Below, in pieces: positions 33,761-42,820 of a stretch of 55,218 nucleotides of DNA. Source of the DNA: a virus. The translations under genes and the position numbers were made by a program. A model generated the notes under the pieces. It searched no databases, was not told the DNA's origin, and was given only the letters and a program-made list of their open reading frames with translations. The stretch's first letter is position 1; every line of letters starts with the position of its first letter. The stretch is taken from IMG/VR virus record IMGVR_UViG_3300042337_000069, positions 1 to 55,218 of that record; one strand, given 5' to 3'.

Positions 33761-34608
33761 TAGAATCCGTCCAGTATTCTTGTTTTGTCTATAATTTCCA
33801 TCTCAACAAAGTTCATTGATAAACGTGCTGTTGTTGGTGCGCCGTTTTCGAACGAACTAAATTCAGTACCAGGGTTATAATCAACATCAACTCTTGTTAG
33901 CACCCCTTTTGCGATTCTGGGCATCTTACCATTTGGTGCCCAATTGCCGCCGTCTCTATAAAGAAAATCTATTTCCCACTCTGATGGGCTCTTGAAGAAT
34001 AACCCATCACCTCCACCACTAAACTCTGGCGCAGCATGATATCTAAATCTATTCAGAATACCAGACCCATCACCATTACCGCTTCCATAGAGTTGAAGGG
34101 CATCAGTCGAACTTTGTGGGGCAAACATGAATGATAAAACGTATGATCTTAGTTTAGTTCCTCTAAACAAAACTTCAACATAAGGATTGATTTGTGTTCT
34201 GAAAATTCCACCGGCAACTTGTCCAACTTTAGATATTGTTCCGGGATCAACACCAGAAATTGCACCTAAAATTCCCGCACCCATACCTGTTGCGAGGCCT
34301 GCCATTTTAACATCTTGGTACTCATGCTCTTGCTGCCATGATAGGTTGACTTCTTGACTACCTGGAACAAACAGATAAATTTGATCCAACATTTCACGAG
34401 ACATTGTTGGCATAGTAATAGGAGTGCCTGCATTAGGACCAAGCAAAGGCGTTCTTAATAATGGATCTAATGCATTAAAAGCAGCGGCTGCTCCGCTTTG
34501 AGCCGCCGCCAATCTAGCAGATTGTGGTGTATATGCTGTGAATACCATCATATGACCGTAATCGGTTGAATCGGATAAGTCAGATGGAAATTGATAAACG
34601 TTGGCCAT
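33760..34608 (-). CDS. 48: gp48-like baseplate tail-tube cap protein, 282 aa
   Basis: ATG 34608 is preceded by GGAGGT; the frame opens earlier but without a binding site. Features: FPSDLSDSTDYGHMMVFTAYTP near the N-terminus, a glycine-rich helix in the middle (GLATGMGAGILGAISG) and PYVEVLFRGTKLRSYVLSFMFAPQS, the pattern of gp48-like tube-cap proteins. First gene of the - strand late operon, with a CTAAATA box 24 bases upstream. Confidence 0.75.
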   Translation of the reverse strand: MANVYQFPSDLSDSTDYGHMMVFTAYTPQSARLAAAQSGAAAAFNALDPLLRTPLLGPNAGTPITMPTMSREMLDQIYLFVPGSQEVNLSWQQEHEYQDVKMAGLATGMGAGILGAISGVDPGTISKVGQVAGGIFRTQINPYVEVLFRGTKLRSYVLSFMFAPQSSTDALQLYGSGNGDGSGILNRFRYHAAPEFSGGGDGLFFKSPSEWEIDFLYRDGGNWAPNGKMPRIAKGVLTRVDVDYNPGTEFSSFENGAPTTARLSMNFVEMEIIDKTRILDGF

Positions 34609-34631
34609 TATACCTCCAATAATGCTACATA

Positions 34632-34638
34632 TATTTAG
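34632..34638 (-). promoter_or_regulatory. Candidate late promoter CTAAATA
   Basis: On the - strand CTAAATATAT reads towards the gp48-like gene, 24 bases from its ATG. It sits in the 42-base gap between divergent late operons. Confidence 0.5.
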
Positions 34639-34650
34639 TGAGGTATACAG

Positions 34651-35097
34651 ATGGCAAGAAACTACAAACAAGGCAAATTTAAACCAGAGAACCCTGACAA
34701 ATACAAAGGTGATGCATCTAACATCGTATATCGTTCAGGCTGGGAAAAGCGAGTGATGGACTGGTGTGATACAAATAGAAATGTCATCGAATGGTCATCA
34801 GAAGAAATCGTCATACCATATCGATCACCGGTCGATAATAGAGTTCACAGATACTTTACCGACTTCTATGTGGTCGTGCTAGATGCTAAAGGCAATAGAC
34901 AGACAATGATATTAGAGGTCAAACCAAAGGCCCAGACACAAGAACCTACACCACCTAAGAGAAAGACAAAACGTTACATCAACGAGGTGTTCACATGGGG
35001 CGTCAATCAGGCCAAGTGGAGAGCCGCAGAAGAATTTTGCAAAGATCGTGGATGGCAGTTTCGTTTGATTACAGAAACAGACTTGTTCAAAAAGTAA
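34651..35097 (+). CDS. 4: gp4-like head completion protein, 148 aa
   Basis: The T4 gp4 family stabilises the filled head and allows tail joining. The TnsA-like PD-(D/E)XK fold is visible: SGWEKRVMDWCD, RYFTDFYVVVLDAKG with Asp at ~71, and ILEVKPKA with Glu-x-Lys. Length equals T4 gp4 (150). Starts after GTGAGG at the divergent promoter region. It heads the + late operon. Confidence 0.9.
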   Translation: MARNYKQGKFKPENPDKYKGDASNIVYRSGWEKRVMDWCDTNRNVIEWSSEEIVIPYRSPVDNRVHRYFTDFYVVVLDAKGNRQTMILEVKPKAQTQEPTPPKRKTKRYINEVFTWGVNQAKWRAAEEFCKDRGWQFRLITETDLFKK

Positions 35098-35110
35098 GAT
35101 AAATAACAAT

Positions 35111-35614
35111 ATGCAGAATTATACTCAGGACGAATTAACAGACTGGATTAATAATAAGGCTAAAGACCTAACGGCCGGTGTTGTTCAAAAGCGTTTGCTT
35201 AATTCTAAGAGAGCGGCGGGATCAGTTACTATAGGCAATCTATATTTCTTTAAGTATGATCCTAAGACAAAAGACAAGTTAACGATATATGATAAGTATC
35301 CTATGGCATTTCCTATCAAAATGTATGGTGATGGATTTCTAGGTTTGAACATGCACTACCTAGCAATGGGCGCTAGAAGACAATTTGTCAAGAATATTAA
35401 TGAGTATAGAGAGACAAGTCCCGAGTCTCGTTTTGATATTAATGCTGAGTTGTTTAACGAGTTGACCAGAACAAAACGCATCTATGATATGGTACCTCAA
35501 ACGGTTCATCGTTATTTGTTTAAGCAAATGAAATCAAGATTCATTACAATACTGCCGGAAGAATATGAGAAAGCAGTTCAATTACGAATAGACGAATGGG
35601 TAATTAAGGATTAA
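35111..35614 (+). CDS. Conserved T4-like late protein of unknown function, 167 aa
   Basis: Pattern TIGNLYFFKYDPKTK, FPIKMYGDGFLGLNMHYL and VHRYLFKQMKSRFITI is found in a conserved protein near baseplate genes of T4-like phages, without an agreed name. It sits between gp4 and gp53. Probably structural or an assembly factor. A GATAAATA box lies at 35098-35105 just upstream. Confidence 0.7.
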   Translation: MQNYTQDELTDWINNKAKDLTAGVVQKRLLNSKRAAGSVTIGNLYFFKYDPKTKDKLTIYDKYPMAFPIKMYGDGFLGLNMHYLAMGARRQFVKNINEYRETSPESRFDINAELFNELTRTKRIYDMVPQTVHRYLFKQMKSRFITILPEEYEKAVQLRIDEWVIKD

Positions 35615-35617
35615 CAA

Positions 35618-36451
35618 ATGGCTGTTGTAAGTAGTTTCTATGATCTTTTTCCTAAGATCAGTTATGATGCTAATAATCTCAAATCAAATCTGTCCAATTA
35701 CGAAGAAGTTACAAATATCTTCTTTCGTCTAGGTGTGATTCGTGAGGCACTAAACACTATATCATCATACTCTGTGTATGACATTGAAGAAAATGATACG
35801 CCCGAGATTGTTGCTGAGAAAGTTTACGGCGATGCAGGCGGCGCTTGGCTTGTTCTTATGACAAATAATATACTAGACCCTCAGTTTGATTGGCCTTTAG
35901 ATTACACATCATTCAATCAATTTATTGAAGTGAAGTATGGTTCTATCGAGACAGCATTAATCACGCCACATCATTTTGAAAAAGTTATTATAAGAAGAAA
36001 CAATAGAACCAATACAGAATCAGTTACACGTTTCATTGTCAACGAGGAACGTCTAACTGAAAACATGCCAGAAAATATTCCTTTTAGTTATTACAAACCA
36101 TGGACAACAACCACATATAGAACCGCCGACTCCACATTCTTCAATGCTGATAATGAATCGATTGATTTGCTTGCCGACCTTGACAACGGCGAAGAGTTCG
36201 GTGCCACACTTGATAGAGGTAATCTTGCATTAACAGGTGATTATACACCATCTACAACATACATTATTAATGGTGAACCTATTGAGATTATTACCAAAGG
36301 TGAACAAGTCAATTGCTATGAGTATGAGAAGCGTCTTAATGATGACAAACGTTCTATCAAGATTATTAAGAAAGAATATTATATACAGATACAGGATGAA
36401 CTTAAGTCAATGACATCTAACAGACCAACATACATTAGAAGAGTTCTTTAA
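35618..36451 (+). CDS. 53: gp53-like baseplate wedge protein, 277 aa
   Basis: The family pattern is plain: DTPEIVAEKVYGDAGGAWLVLMTNNI, DPQFDWPLDYTSFNQFI and the C-terminal KIIKKEYYIQIQDELKSM. gp53 closes the T4 baseplate wedge. The protein is longer than T4's 196 residues by a middle insertion. Overlaps the hub gene by one base. Confidence 0.9.
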   Translation: MAVVSSFYDLFPKISYDANNLKSNLSNYEEVTNIFFRLGVIREALNTISSYSVYDIEENDTPEIVAEKVYGDAGGAWLVLMTNNILDPQFDWPLDYTSFNQFIEVKYGSIETALITPHHFEKVIIRRNNRTNTESVTRFIVNEERLTENMPENIPFSYYKPWTTTTYRTADSTFFNADNESIDLLADLDNGEEFGATLDRGNLALTGDYTPSTTYIINGEPIEIITKGEQVNCYEYEKRLNDDKRSIKIIKKEYYIQIQDELKSMTSNRPTYIRRVL

Positions 36452-37692
36452 TGAGTTCGCTTGATTTTAACAAAGGCGGTACCAATGATCAAATGCGTTT
36501 GGTCAGAATTTCAGGTGACCTTGGCGGTGTCGATTATACGCAAGTAACAACAAAAGAAATTAATGCTACAGAAAGTTTGTTGACCCCAGGGTTACAGACT
36601 TCGGTAACTTTACAATCTCAGATTTATAACAATACAATATTCAAAAACTGGGATAGAACCAAGGGACAGAAACTACGCCTTGATCTTAAAGATGCTCTCG
36701 GTAATGAGATGACGATTGATCAACGTATTTACAGATTAGATAATCGTGAGTTTATGCCTCTCAATACCGGTCGAACAGAAGAAATGACATTTCATGCCTG
36801 TGACGCTTCATTGTTAGAAGATGCTAAACATCTCGTTTCTAAGTCATGGAAATGCACCACACCTGATGATATTGTTCGCTATTGTTTATCATCATGCCTC
36901 AGTGTAGATCATATGGATATACAAAAGTCTTCACCAGCAAGAGATTACATAGCAGACTCTATTCATCCATTTCAAGTTATTTCTCAAATGGCAAACATGG
37001 CTCTTGATGAGAATGACCCATCGTTTGTTCACTACATGACATATGGTGTCGGTTCTCAGTCACAACCCACACACCATTTCAAGTCACTTAAAAAGTTAAC
37101 GGCACAACCATCAAAGTTTACCTATTACAATACAGAAACAGGTCTTAGAGGTAATTCTGATTATAACAGTCAATCATCAGGCAACAAAGCAATTCACTTT
37201 ATGTTTCCGTGTGATTTTGATTTACTATCCGACCTACTCAATGGTGTTGATGAATCCGGTGCAGATATTAATATAGGCACATTCTTGAACGTTTCTGATG
37301 CCACTGGATCGGCACAAGGTGGTAATATCAACGGTTGTATTCAGAACGGCAATCTAAAAGTTTCGCTTACAAACAAAGGCACTTCTAAGCAACAAAATGG
37401 ATGCGATACAGAAGTCGAAAAGTATTTGCTTCGTCGTCAGGCTCGTATGGGACTCTTAGAAAAAGATAAGGTGACTTTTCGTCTTATAGCACCATGGAAT
37501 CCTAATTTACATGCAGGTGATGTTATAACTTTTAAATGGAAAGACAAAGACGATACTGGCACTTTGATATATGGTTCTGGTGATTATTTGATTGTATCAA
37601 TGACACATAAGATTAGATTGGGCGGTTACGCCACGACCACATTTGATTGTGTGGCGAAAACGGTAGGACAGGGAAAAATAGATCATGAGTAA
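36451..37692 (+). CDS. 27: gp27-like baseplate hub protein, 413 aa
   Basis: Length matches T4 gp27 (391), and the position beside a gp5-like OB protein fits. The opening MRLVRISGDLGGVDYTQVT..., WDRTKGQKLRLDLKDALGNEM and the late part APWNPNLHAGDVITFKWKDK, ending in GDYLIVSMTHKI, fit a hub protein with two tube-like domains as in gp27 and VgrG. Pairwise identity to T4 is too low to see by eye, so the assignment rests on length and context. Confidence 0.7.
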   Translation: MSSLDFNKGGTNDQMRLVRISGDLGGVDYTQVTTKEINATESLLTPGLQTSVTLQSQIYNNTIFKNWDRTKGQKLRLDLKDALGNEMTIDQRIYRLDNREFMPLNTGRTEEMTFHACDASLLEDAKHLVSKSWKCTTPDDIVRYCLSSCLSVDHMDIQKSSPARDYIADSIHPFQVISQMANMALDENDPSFVHYMTYGVGSQSQPTHHFKSLKKLTAQPSKFTYYNTETGLRGNSDYNSQSSGNKAIHFMFPCDFDLLSDLLNGVDESGADINIGTFLNVSDATGSAQGGNINGCIQNGNLKVSLTNKGTSKQQNGCDTEVEKYLLRRQARMGLLEKDKVTFRLIAPWNPNLHAGDVITFKWKDKDDTGTLIYGSGDYLIVSMTHKIRLGGYATTTFDCVAKTVGQGKIDHE

Positions 37693-39097
37693 TGCTTCTA
37701 CTCCAGCACACAAGCAAGGACAAATTACACCAATGGTGATTGCTGGTGGTAATAAAAACAGCGTCACTGGTGTTTCAGAAAGACAAGATGGGTCGGCACC
37801 TGTCTTCGATCCATTGCGTTGGTCACAAGAGGATGTTGATCCTAACGATCTTTGGTTCTCTGGACTATCATCTTTACCAACAGCATTCGGCCAGAATAGT
37901 TTTATGGCGCCTCCTGATCCAGGCACAATTGTATATGTATTGAAACAGATGGGCGAGCCTGGTGGTATTATTCTGGGTATGTCTAATACTGTTCGTAATG
38001 GTGGTGATGGTGGTGGCGCAGGTGGAACCGATATTATGAACGGTTCATTTATGCAGCAACTTAAGAATGAAAAAGTTCCTGTTAGTATTCCACCTAAACT
38101 AAAAGAGACTACAGAACGTGGTGCTAAGATTCGTAAGATCGAAGAAAAGGGTGAAGAACATTCATTAGGTCTATTAGACGGTCTGCCTATTCACGGTGCA
38201 CTATTTCAGATGACAGGATTTAAACTTCCTGAAATTAAGAACGTGCCGACTGCTAAACAAAAAAATGACAAGATGATGAATAACCAGATGATGCAGCAGC
38301 TCCCTGGTCAGATCATGTCAATGGCACAAATGTTCCAAGGGTTAATGAGTAAAGGAGGAAGCGGAGGAGCGGGTGCTGGTAATCAGACCTACATGCAGCA
38401 AATCAATAATAAAGTTCCTCCACATGTGCAGACTGCCGTTAAGTCGCTATCAAAACTTGTGCAGGGACTAGACGCCGAAGGAGGTGTTGAGTTTGTTACA
38501 GGCGGTGTAGTTCATGAAGATACTTACTTAGAAAACTCTGCTAATCTGTTATCACAATGCACCTCTGTTCATGATATTATGTCATGTATGCAGCGCCTAC
38601 AGTGGGATACATCTCTATTCGGTCATGATAAATTAAATTCAGTAGAATATACAATTGATACAGCACACGGTCCTGCAAAACAAATTGTTGACTTTGATGG
38701 AACGGTTCAGGTTGTTTATGATGCTAATACCATGAACAATATGAACAACTGGGCGAATGTTGTATCAAGCAATACATATTCACCTGGTGTTGGTTCGGCG
38801 CCACCTAGTTCTCCCTCATCAGGATCGAATGCTGGAGGTGGACAGGGATCAATGATGAATAATATGTTTGGACAGTCTTCTAAGATTATGCAGGAGATGT
38901 TCAAGCGTCTAGCACCACAGCAAGAAAAAGAAGCAAAGAAAATGCATGAGAAGTTGAATAGAAGCGGAACTGCCAATAAACTACAGAATATTGCTAAAGA
39001 TACAATAGAAGGCGGAGAGCCTCTTAGTAAAGAACATTATAAGTCTGACGGATCCTCAGTGGGTTCAGGTCAATTCAGTTTGCAGTTTTTGGAGTAA
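37685..39097 (+). CDS. 5: gp5-like OB-fold hub protein, 470 aa, lacking a lysozyme domain
   Basis: The N-terminal region (residues ~15-105) is an OB-like domain ending FMAPPDPGTIVYVLKQMGEPGG, as in the start of T4 gp5 and VgrG. The centre is rich in Met, Gln and Gly (MNNQMMQQLPGQIMSMAQMF). The second half holds a SAN-like region (YLENSANLLSQCTSVHDIM) and a Ser/Gly-rich tail. No lysozyme motif is seen, unlike T4 gp5, and the needle helix is in the next gene. It overlaps the hub gene by eight bases. Confidence 0.7.
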   Translation: MSNASTPAHKQGQITPMVIAGGNKNSVTGVSERQDGSAPVFDPLRWSQEDVDPNDLWFSGLSSLPTAFGQNSFMAPPDPGTIVYVLKQMGEPGGIILGMSNTVRNGGDGGGAGGTDIMNGSFMQQLKNEKVPVSIPPKLKETTERGAKIRKIEEKGEEHSLGLLDGLPIHGALFQMTGFKLPEIKNVPTAKQKNDKMMNNQMMQQLPGQIMSMAQMFQGLMSKGGSGGAGAGNQTYMQQINNKVPPHVQTAVKSLSKLVQGLDAEGGVEFVTGGVVHEDTYLENSANLLSQCTSVHDIMSCMQRLQWDTSLFGHDKLNSVEYTIDTAHGPAKQIVDFDGTVQVVYDANTMNNMNNWANVVSSNTYSPGVGSAPPSSPSSGSNAGGGQGSMMNNMFGQSSKIMQEMFKRLAPQQEKEAKKMHEKLNRSGTANKLQNIAKDTIEGGEPLSKEHYKSDGSSVGSGQFSLQFLE

Positions 39098-39103
39098 TAG
39101 ACA

Positions 39104-40309
39104 ATGGCAAAAGAGAATCCTAATAAGTCTGCGAAAGAAACACAAGATGAAATGCACTTTCGTGGTACTCCAAGAAACGAAAAAGGTGCTGGTGAAAACC
39201 CCAATTATTGGACATGGAAAGATCGTTCGGGTAATAACTTTGGTGCTGATGCGTCTAAAGGTAATGAGTCGATGTGGTTTCAACATCGTTCTGGTACCGC
39301 TATTGAAATGCATCCTGATGGTGCTCTACACGTTACAGCACACAACGGTAAGTTTGAAATTGTCTTTGGTGAAGACAGAGTAACAATTTCTGGCGCACAA
39401 GATATTACAGTCAAAGGTGATGCATCTCTCAGAGTGTTTGGTGATTACAACGTCACATGTCATAAGAATTATAATCTAACCGTCATGGGTGATTATAATG
39501 TCACATCTAAGAACCTCAACAGACATATTCGTGGCAACATGGACACACAAGCAAAAAACGTCAATAAGAAGGTTGAAGGTTCTATTAACTATCAGGCTCA
39601 CGGTGCTGCTGCTTATGTATCTAAAGGTGCCACAACGGTTGCTTCTCAAGGTGATAAGTTGTTTGCCGGAGGTTCTGCTGGTCTTCATGCTTCTGTTGCT
39701 AACGAAGGTGATATGTCATTCTATAACGAAAAGGGTGATATGTTTCATGAGACCAAAGACGGTAAGTCTGATCAGAAGTATGCCAGCAATGATAAGACTG
39801 TAAAGATTATGCATAAAGACGGCAAAACAGATCATACAGCCGACGAGGAAATTACGACAACATCAACTAACAAAGGCATTACTACAACTGCTAAACAAGA
39901 TATTACCACTAAGTCACAGCAAGGTGGTATTCAGATGAAAGCCGATCAAGGTTCCATTTCTGCTGACGCTCAACAGAACATTGAAGTTAAATCGCAGCAA
40001 GACACACACGTTATTGCACAAGGTCATGCTGCCGTCGAAGGTGGTTCAGGTACTACGGTAGGTAATGCGACTGCTACAACAAACGTAGTCGGCGGTGGTA
40101 GCGGTGTTAATATTGAACCTATTTCAGGCCTACTCAATCTTGCTCCAGGTGGTACATCACCATTTGGTGGTCTCGGTCAGTTGGCGTTTGACTTTCTTAC
40201 AGGCGATCAAGCAGAAGGTGTTCAAGATCGTAAATCTAGTAGAGCAGATCAACCACAGGCTGAGGCAGATGCTTCTAGCTGGATTGATGCTCTTGATAGA
40301 ACGGCATAA
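39104..40309 (+). CDS. gp5-C-terminus-like needle (beta-helix) protein, 401 aa
   Basis: Contains regular short repeats typical of triple beta-helix needles: DITVKGDASLRVFGDYNVTCHK, then NLTVMGDYNVTSK, and later KGITTTAKQDITTKSQQGG. T4 gp5C and VgrG tips show such V-x-G-D-x-x-V words. The first part (residues ~40-110) is a small beta domain (HRSGTAIEMHPDGAL). It is a separate gene here, so the needle is not fused to the OB domain. Confidence 0.75.
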   Translation: MAKENPNKSAKETQDEMHFRGTPRNEKGAGENPNYWTWKDRSGNNFGADASKGNESMWFQHRSGTAIEMHPDGALHVTAHNGKFEIVFGEDRVTISGAQDITVKGDASLRVFGDYNVTCHKNYNLTVMGDYNVTSKNLNRHIRGNMDTQAKNVNKKVEGSINYQAHGAAAYVSKGATTVASQGDKLFAGGSAGLHASVANEGDMSFYNEKGDMFHETKDGKSDQKYASNDKTVKIMHKDGKTDHTADEEITTTSTNKGITTTAKQDITTKSQQGGIQMKADQGSISADAQQNIEVKSQQDTHVIAQGHAAVEGGSGTTVGNATATTNVVGGGSGVNIEPISGLLNLAPGGTSPFGGLGQLAFDFLTGDQAEGVQDRKSSRADQPQAEADASSWIDALDRTA

Positions 40310-40331
40310 ATAAAAGAAATAGAGGAACCTT

Positions 40332-40736
40332 ATGTCTGTCAATCAAATCAATAGAGATCCTGACTACTCAGACCTGGATTTAGATTTTATTCTAAACCCA
40401 TCAACCAATGATGTGAGTAGAAAGACTGGTAATGCTGCCATTCAACGTTCTATTCGTAATTTGATTTTGACAAACTATTACGAGAGACCGTTTCAGTCTC
40501 AGATTGGTTCTGATGTTACAAGGTTGCTATTCGAACCTACAACATCCATCACATCGATTCAATTAGAAAAAGTAATTAGACTTTGTATTGAAAACTTTGA
40601 ACCTAGAGTTAGGTTGCAGAATGTTAAAGTCTCTTATAGAGAAGATGAATATGGATTTGCTGTTACATTAGAATATGTAATTTTAAATAGAAATCTACCT
40701 GTAGTTACTACAATGTTCCTAGAAAGGATTCGCTGA
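40332..40736 (+). CDS. 25: gp25-like baseplate wedge protein, 134 aa
   Basis: Matches the gp25 family (lysozyme-like wedge protein that is also part of type VI secretion): AIQRSIRNLILTNYYERPF, IGSDVTRLLFEP, RVRLQNVKVS. Length 134 equals T4's 132. A CATAAATA box (40305-40312) lies before it. Confidence 0.93.
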   Translation: MSVNQINRDPDYSDLDLDFILNPSTNDVSRKTGNAAIQRSIRNLILTNYYERPFQSQIGSDVTRLLFEPTTSITSIQLEKVIRLCIENFEPRVRLQNVKVSYREDEYGFAVTLEYVILNRNLPVVTTMFLERIR

Positions 40737-40741
40737 TAGCC

Positions 40742-42820
40742 ATGGCCAATAATGCACTCAGAGTTGCAGACTTAGACTTCTTTTCTATTCGCAACAACCT
40801 TAAAAACTATCTTAAAAATCAGTCCCAGTTTCAGGATTATGATTTTGAAGGCTCTGGTATGTCCGTGCTGCTTGATGTCCTTGCTTATAACACATATTAT
40901 AATTCTTTCTACCTTAACATGGCAGCTAACGAATCATTTCTAGACACAGCACAAATTCGTAACAACATTCTATCACACGCTAAGTTGGTGAATTATATTC
41001 CTATGTCCAAGCGTGGCGCAGAGGCTGTTGTTGATCTAATTGTCACACCGGGTCCTACAGAAGATCAAGACGTAAACTATATCACTCTAGACAAATATAC
41101 AAACTTTCTAGGTGCAGATAAGGATATGGTCAATTATCCTTTCGTCACAATGAATGCTAACACTGTTAATAAAGTTAACGGATCATTCACATTTTCTAAT
41201 GTCATTATTCGTCAGGGTGAAGCAGTCACCAGACAATTTCCAGTTACGGGAAATAATTCGACCAGACGCTTTCAGATTCCTTCCGCTAATGTTGATACAT
41301 CAACTATTACAGTTGTTGTTCAAGAGTCAGCTTCTAATTCGACTACAACTCTCTACACACTAGCAGACAACTTCATTGAACTAAGAAGCAATTCTGCGGT
41401 TTACTTCCTTGAGGAAGATCATGACCTACAATATACCATTTACTTTGGTGATGGTACATTTGGTCAACGTCCTGCAAACGGTAATATCGTTCAAGTTACT
41501 TATCTTGATACTGTAGGTACTAAGGCAAATAGTATTGTCAAGTTTGCTCCAACAGACGGCGATGGCATTGCAGGGTTTAAAAGTAATGTTATTGTCAGAC
41601 TAGTGCAATCATCTAATGGTGGTTCTGAAAAAGAAACTGATGATCAAGTTCGTTTTCGTGCACCTCTTTATTATACAACTCAGAATCGTGCTGTTACTAA
41701 GTCTGATTATGAATCCCTTATCACCAAAGATTTTCCTAATATTGAGGCAGTCACAACATGGGGCGGTGAAGAGAACGACCCTCCAATCTACGGTAAAGTA
41801 TTCACATCTCTTAAGACAAAGGGATATTATGTTCTAACAAATCTTGAAAAAGAAGAAATTAGAAACACTCTTATTAAGAACAGAAGCGTTCTTACCGTTG
41901 ACCCTGAGATTGTCGACCCGGAGTATGTGTTTGTCATGATTCGTGGTGACATGAAGTATAACCCTCTATTGACAAATAGGACTTCCGATCAGATCAATAC
42001 ATTAATCAAGCAGTCTATCTTTGATTACACCGTTATAGAACTATACACATTCAAGTCAACCTTTAAACTATCTAAGTTGCAGTATTTCATGGAAAGTTCT
42101 GACCCTTCCATTACTTCATCTGATATCGATATTCTTCTTCAAAGAAGAGTTAAGTTAGAAGTAGGCGGAACAAATACATATATTGTTAACTTTAACACAC
42201 CTCTTAGAAAAGGTGATTATACATATAAGTTTAATACATTCCCAAGTGTCAGTGTATATGACTCGGCAGGTATCAGACGCAGTGTGTTTTTTGAAGAAAC
42301 ACCAGAGTCCTATACAGGTGTGGATACTGTCGATATTATCTCAGCAGGTATCAACTACACATCAAAGCCTGTTATCACTATCACCGGTGACGGCACGGGC
42401 GCTGTGGTCGAACCAACCGTTGTGAATGGTAGAATTGTTTCTATTAAAATTGTAAACCCTGGTATCAATTACACAAGAGCATTTGCTCAGATTACCGATC
42501 AGTATGGTTCGGGTGCTCTACTCTCTGTTAAACTAAGATCAGATTCAGCAACCATCAGATCATATTACTATAAGTCAAACGGTGAAAAAGTTTTTGTCAA
42601 TGAGGATGCAGGAACAATCAACTATAAGACAGGTAGAATTATTCTTGATTCATTGAACCCATTGGAAGTAGCATCAAATGACTTCTATGATCAAGATATC
42701 TTGACATTCAACGTTGTTCCGGAAAACACCGTTATTGATCCTTTGAGAAACCGTATTCTAGCAATCGATACAAATAACATTCAAGCAATTCAGCTAAGAG
42801 TAACACCTGAAACAGCATGA
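40742..42820 (+). CDS. 6: gp6-like baseplate wedge protein, 692 aa
   Basis: gp6 joins wedges into the ring of the baseplate. The N-terminus (DFFSIRNNLKNYLKNQSQFQDYD, then GSGMSVLLDVLAYNTYYNSFY) and the ESFLDTAQIR block are typical gp6/BplB features. Length is near T4's 660. Overlaps the gp7-like gene by four bases. Confidence 0.93.
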   Translation: MANNALRVADLDFFSIRNNLKNYLKNQSQFQDYDFEGSGMSVLLDVLAYNTYYNSFYLNMAANESFLDTAQIRNNILSHAKLVNYIPMSKRGAEAVVDLIVTPGPTEDQDVNYITLDKYTNFLGADKDMVNYPFVTMNANTVNKVNGSFTFSNVIIRQGEAVTRQFPVTGNNSTRRFQIPSANVDTSTITVVVQESASNSTTTLYTLADNFIELRSNSAVYFLEEDHDLQYTIYFGDGTFGQRPANGNIVQVTYLDTVGTKANSIVKFAPTDGDGIAGFKSNVIVRLVQSSNGGSEKETDDQVRFRAPLYYTTQNRAVTKSDYESLITKDFPNIEAVTTWGGEENDPPIYGKVFTSLKTKGYYVLTNLEKEEIRNTLIKNRSVLTVDPEIVDPEYVFVMIRGDMKYNPLLTNRTSDQINTLIKQSIFDYTVIELYTFKSTFKLSKLQYFMESSDPSITSSDIDILLQRRVKLEVGGTNTYIVNFNTPLRKGDYTYKFNTFPSVSVYDSAGIRRSVFFEETPESYTGVDTVDIISAGINYTSKPVITITGDGTGAVVEPTVVNGRIVSIKIVNPGINYTRAFAQITDQYGSGALLSVKLRSDSATIRSYYYKSNGEKVFVNEDAGTINYKTGRIILDSLNPLEVASNDFYDQDILTFNVVPENTVIDPLRNRILAIDTNNIQAIQLRVTPETA

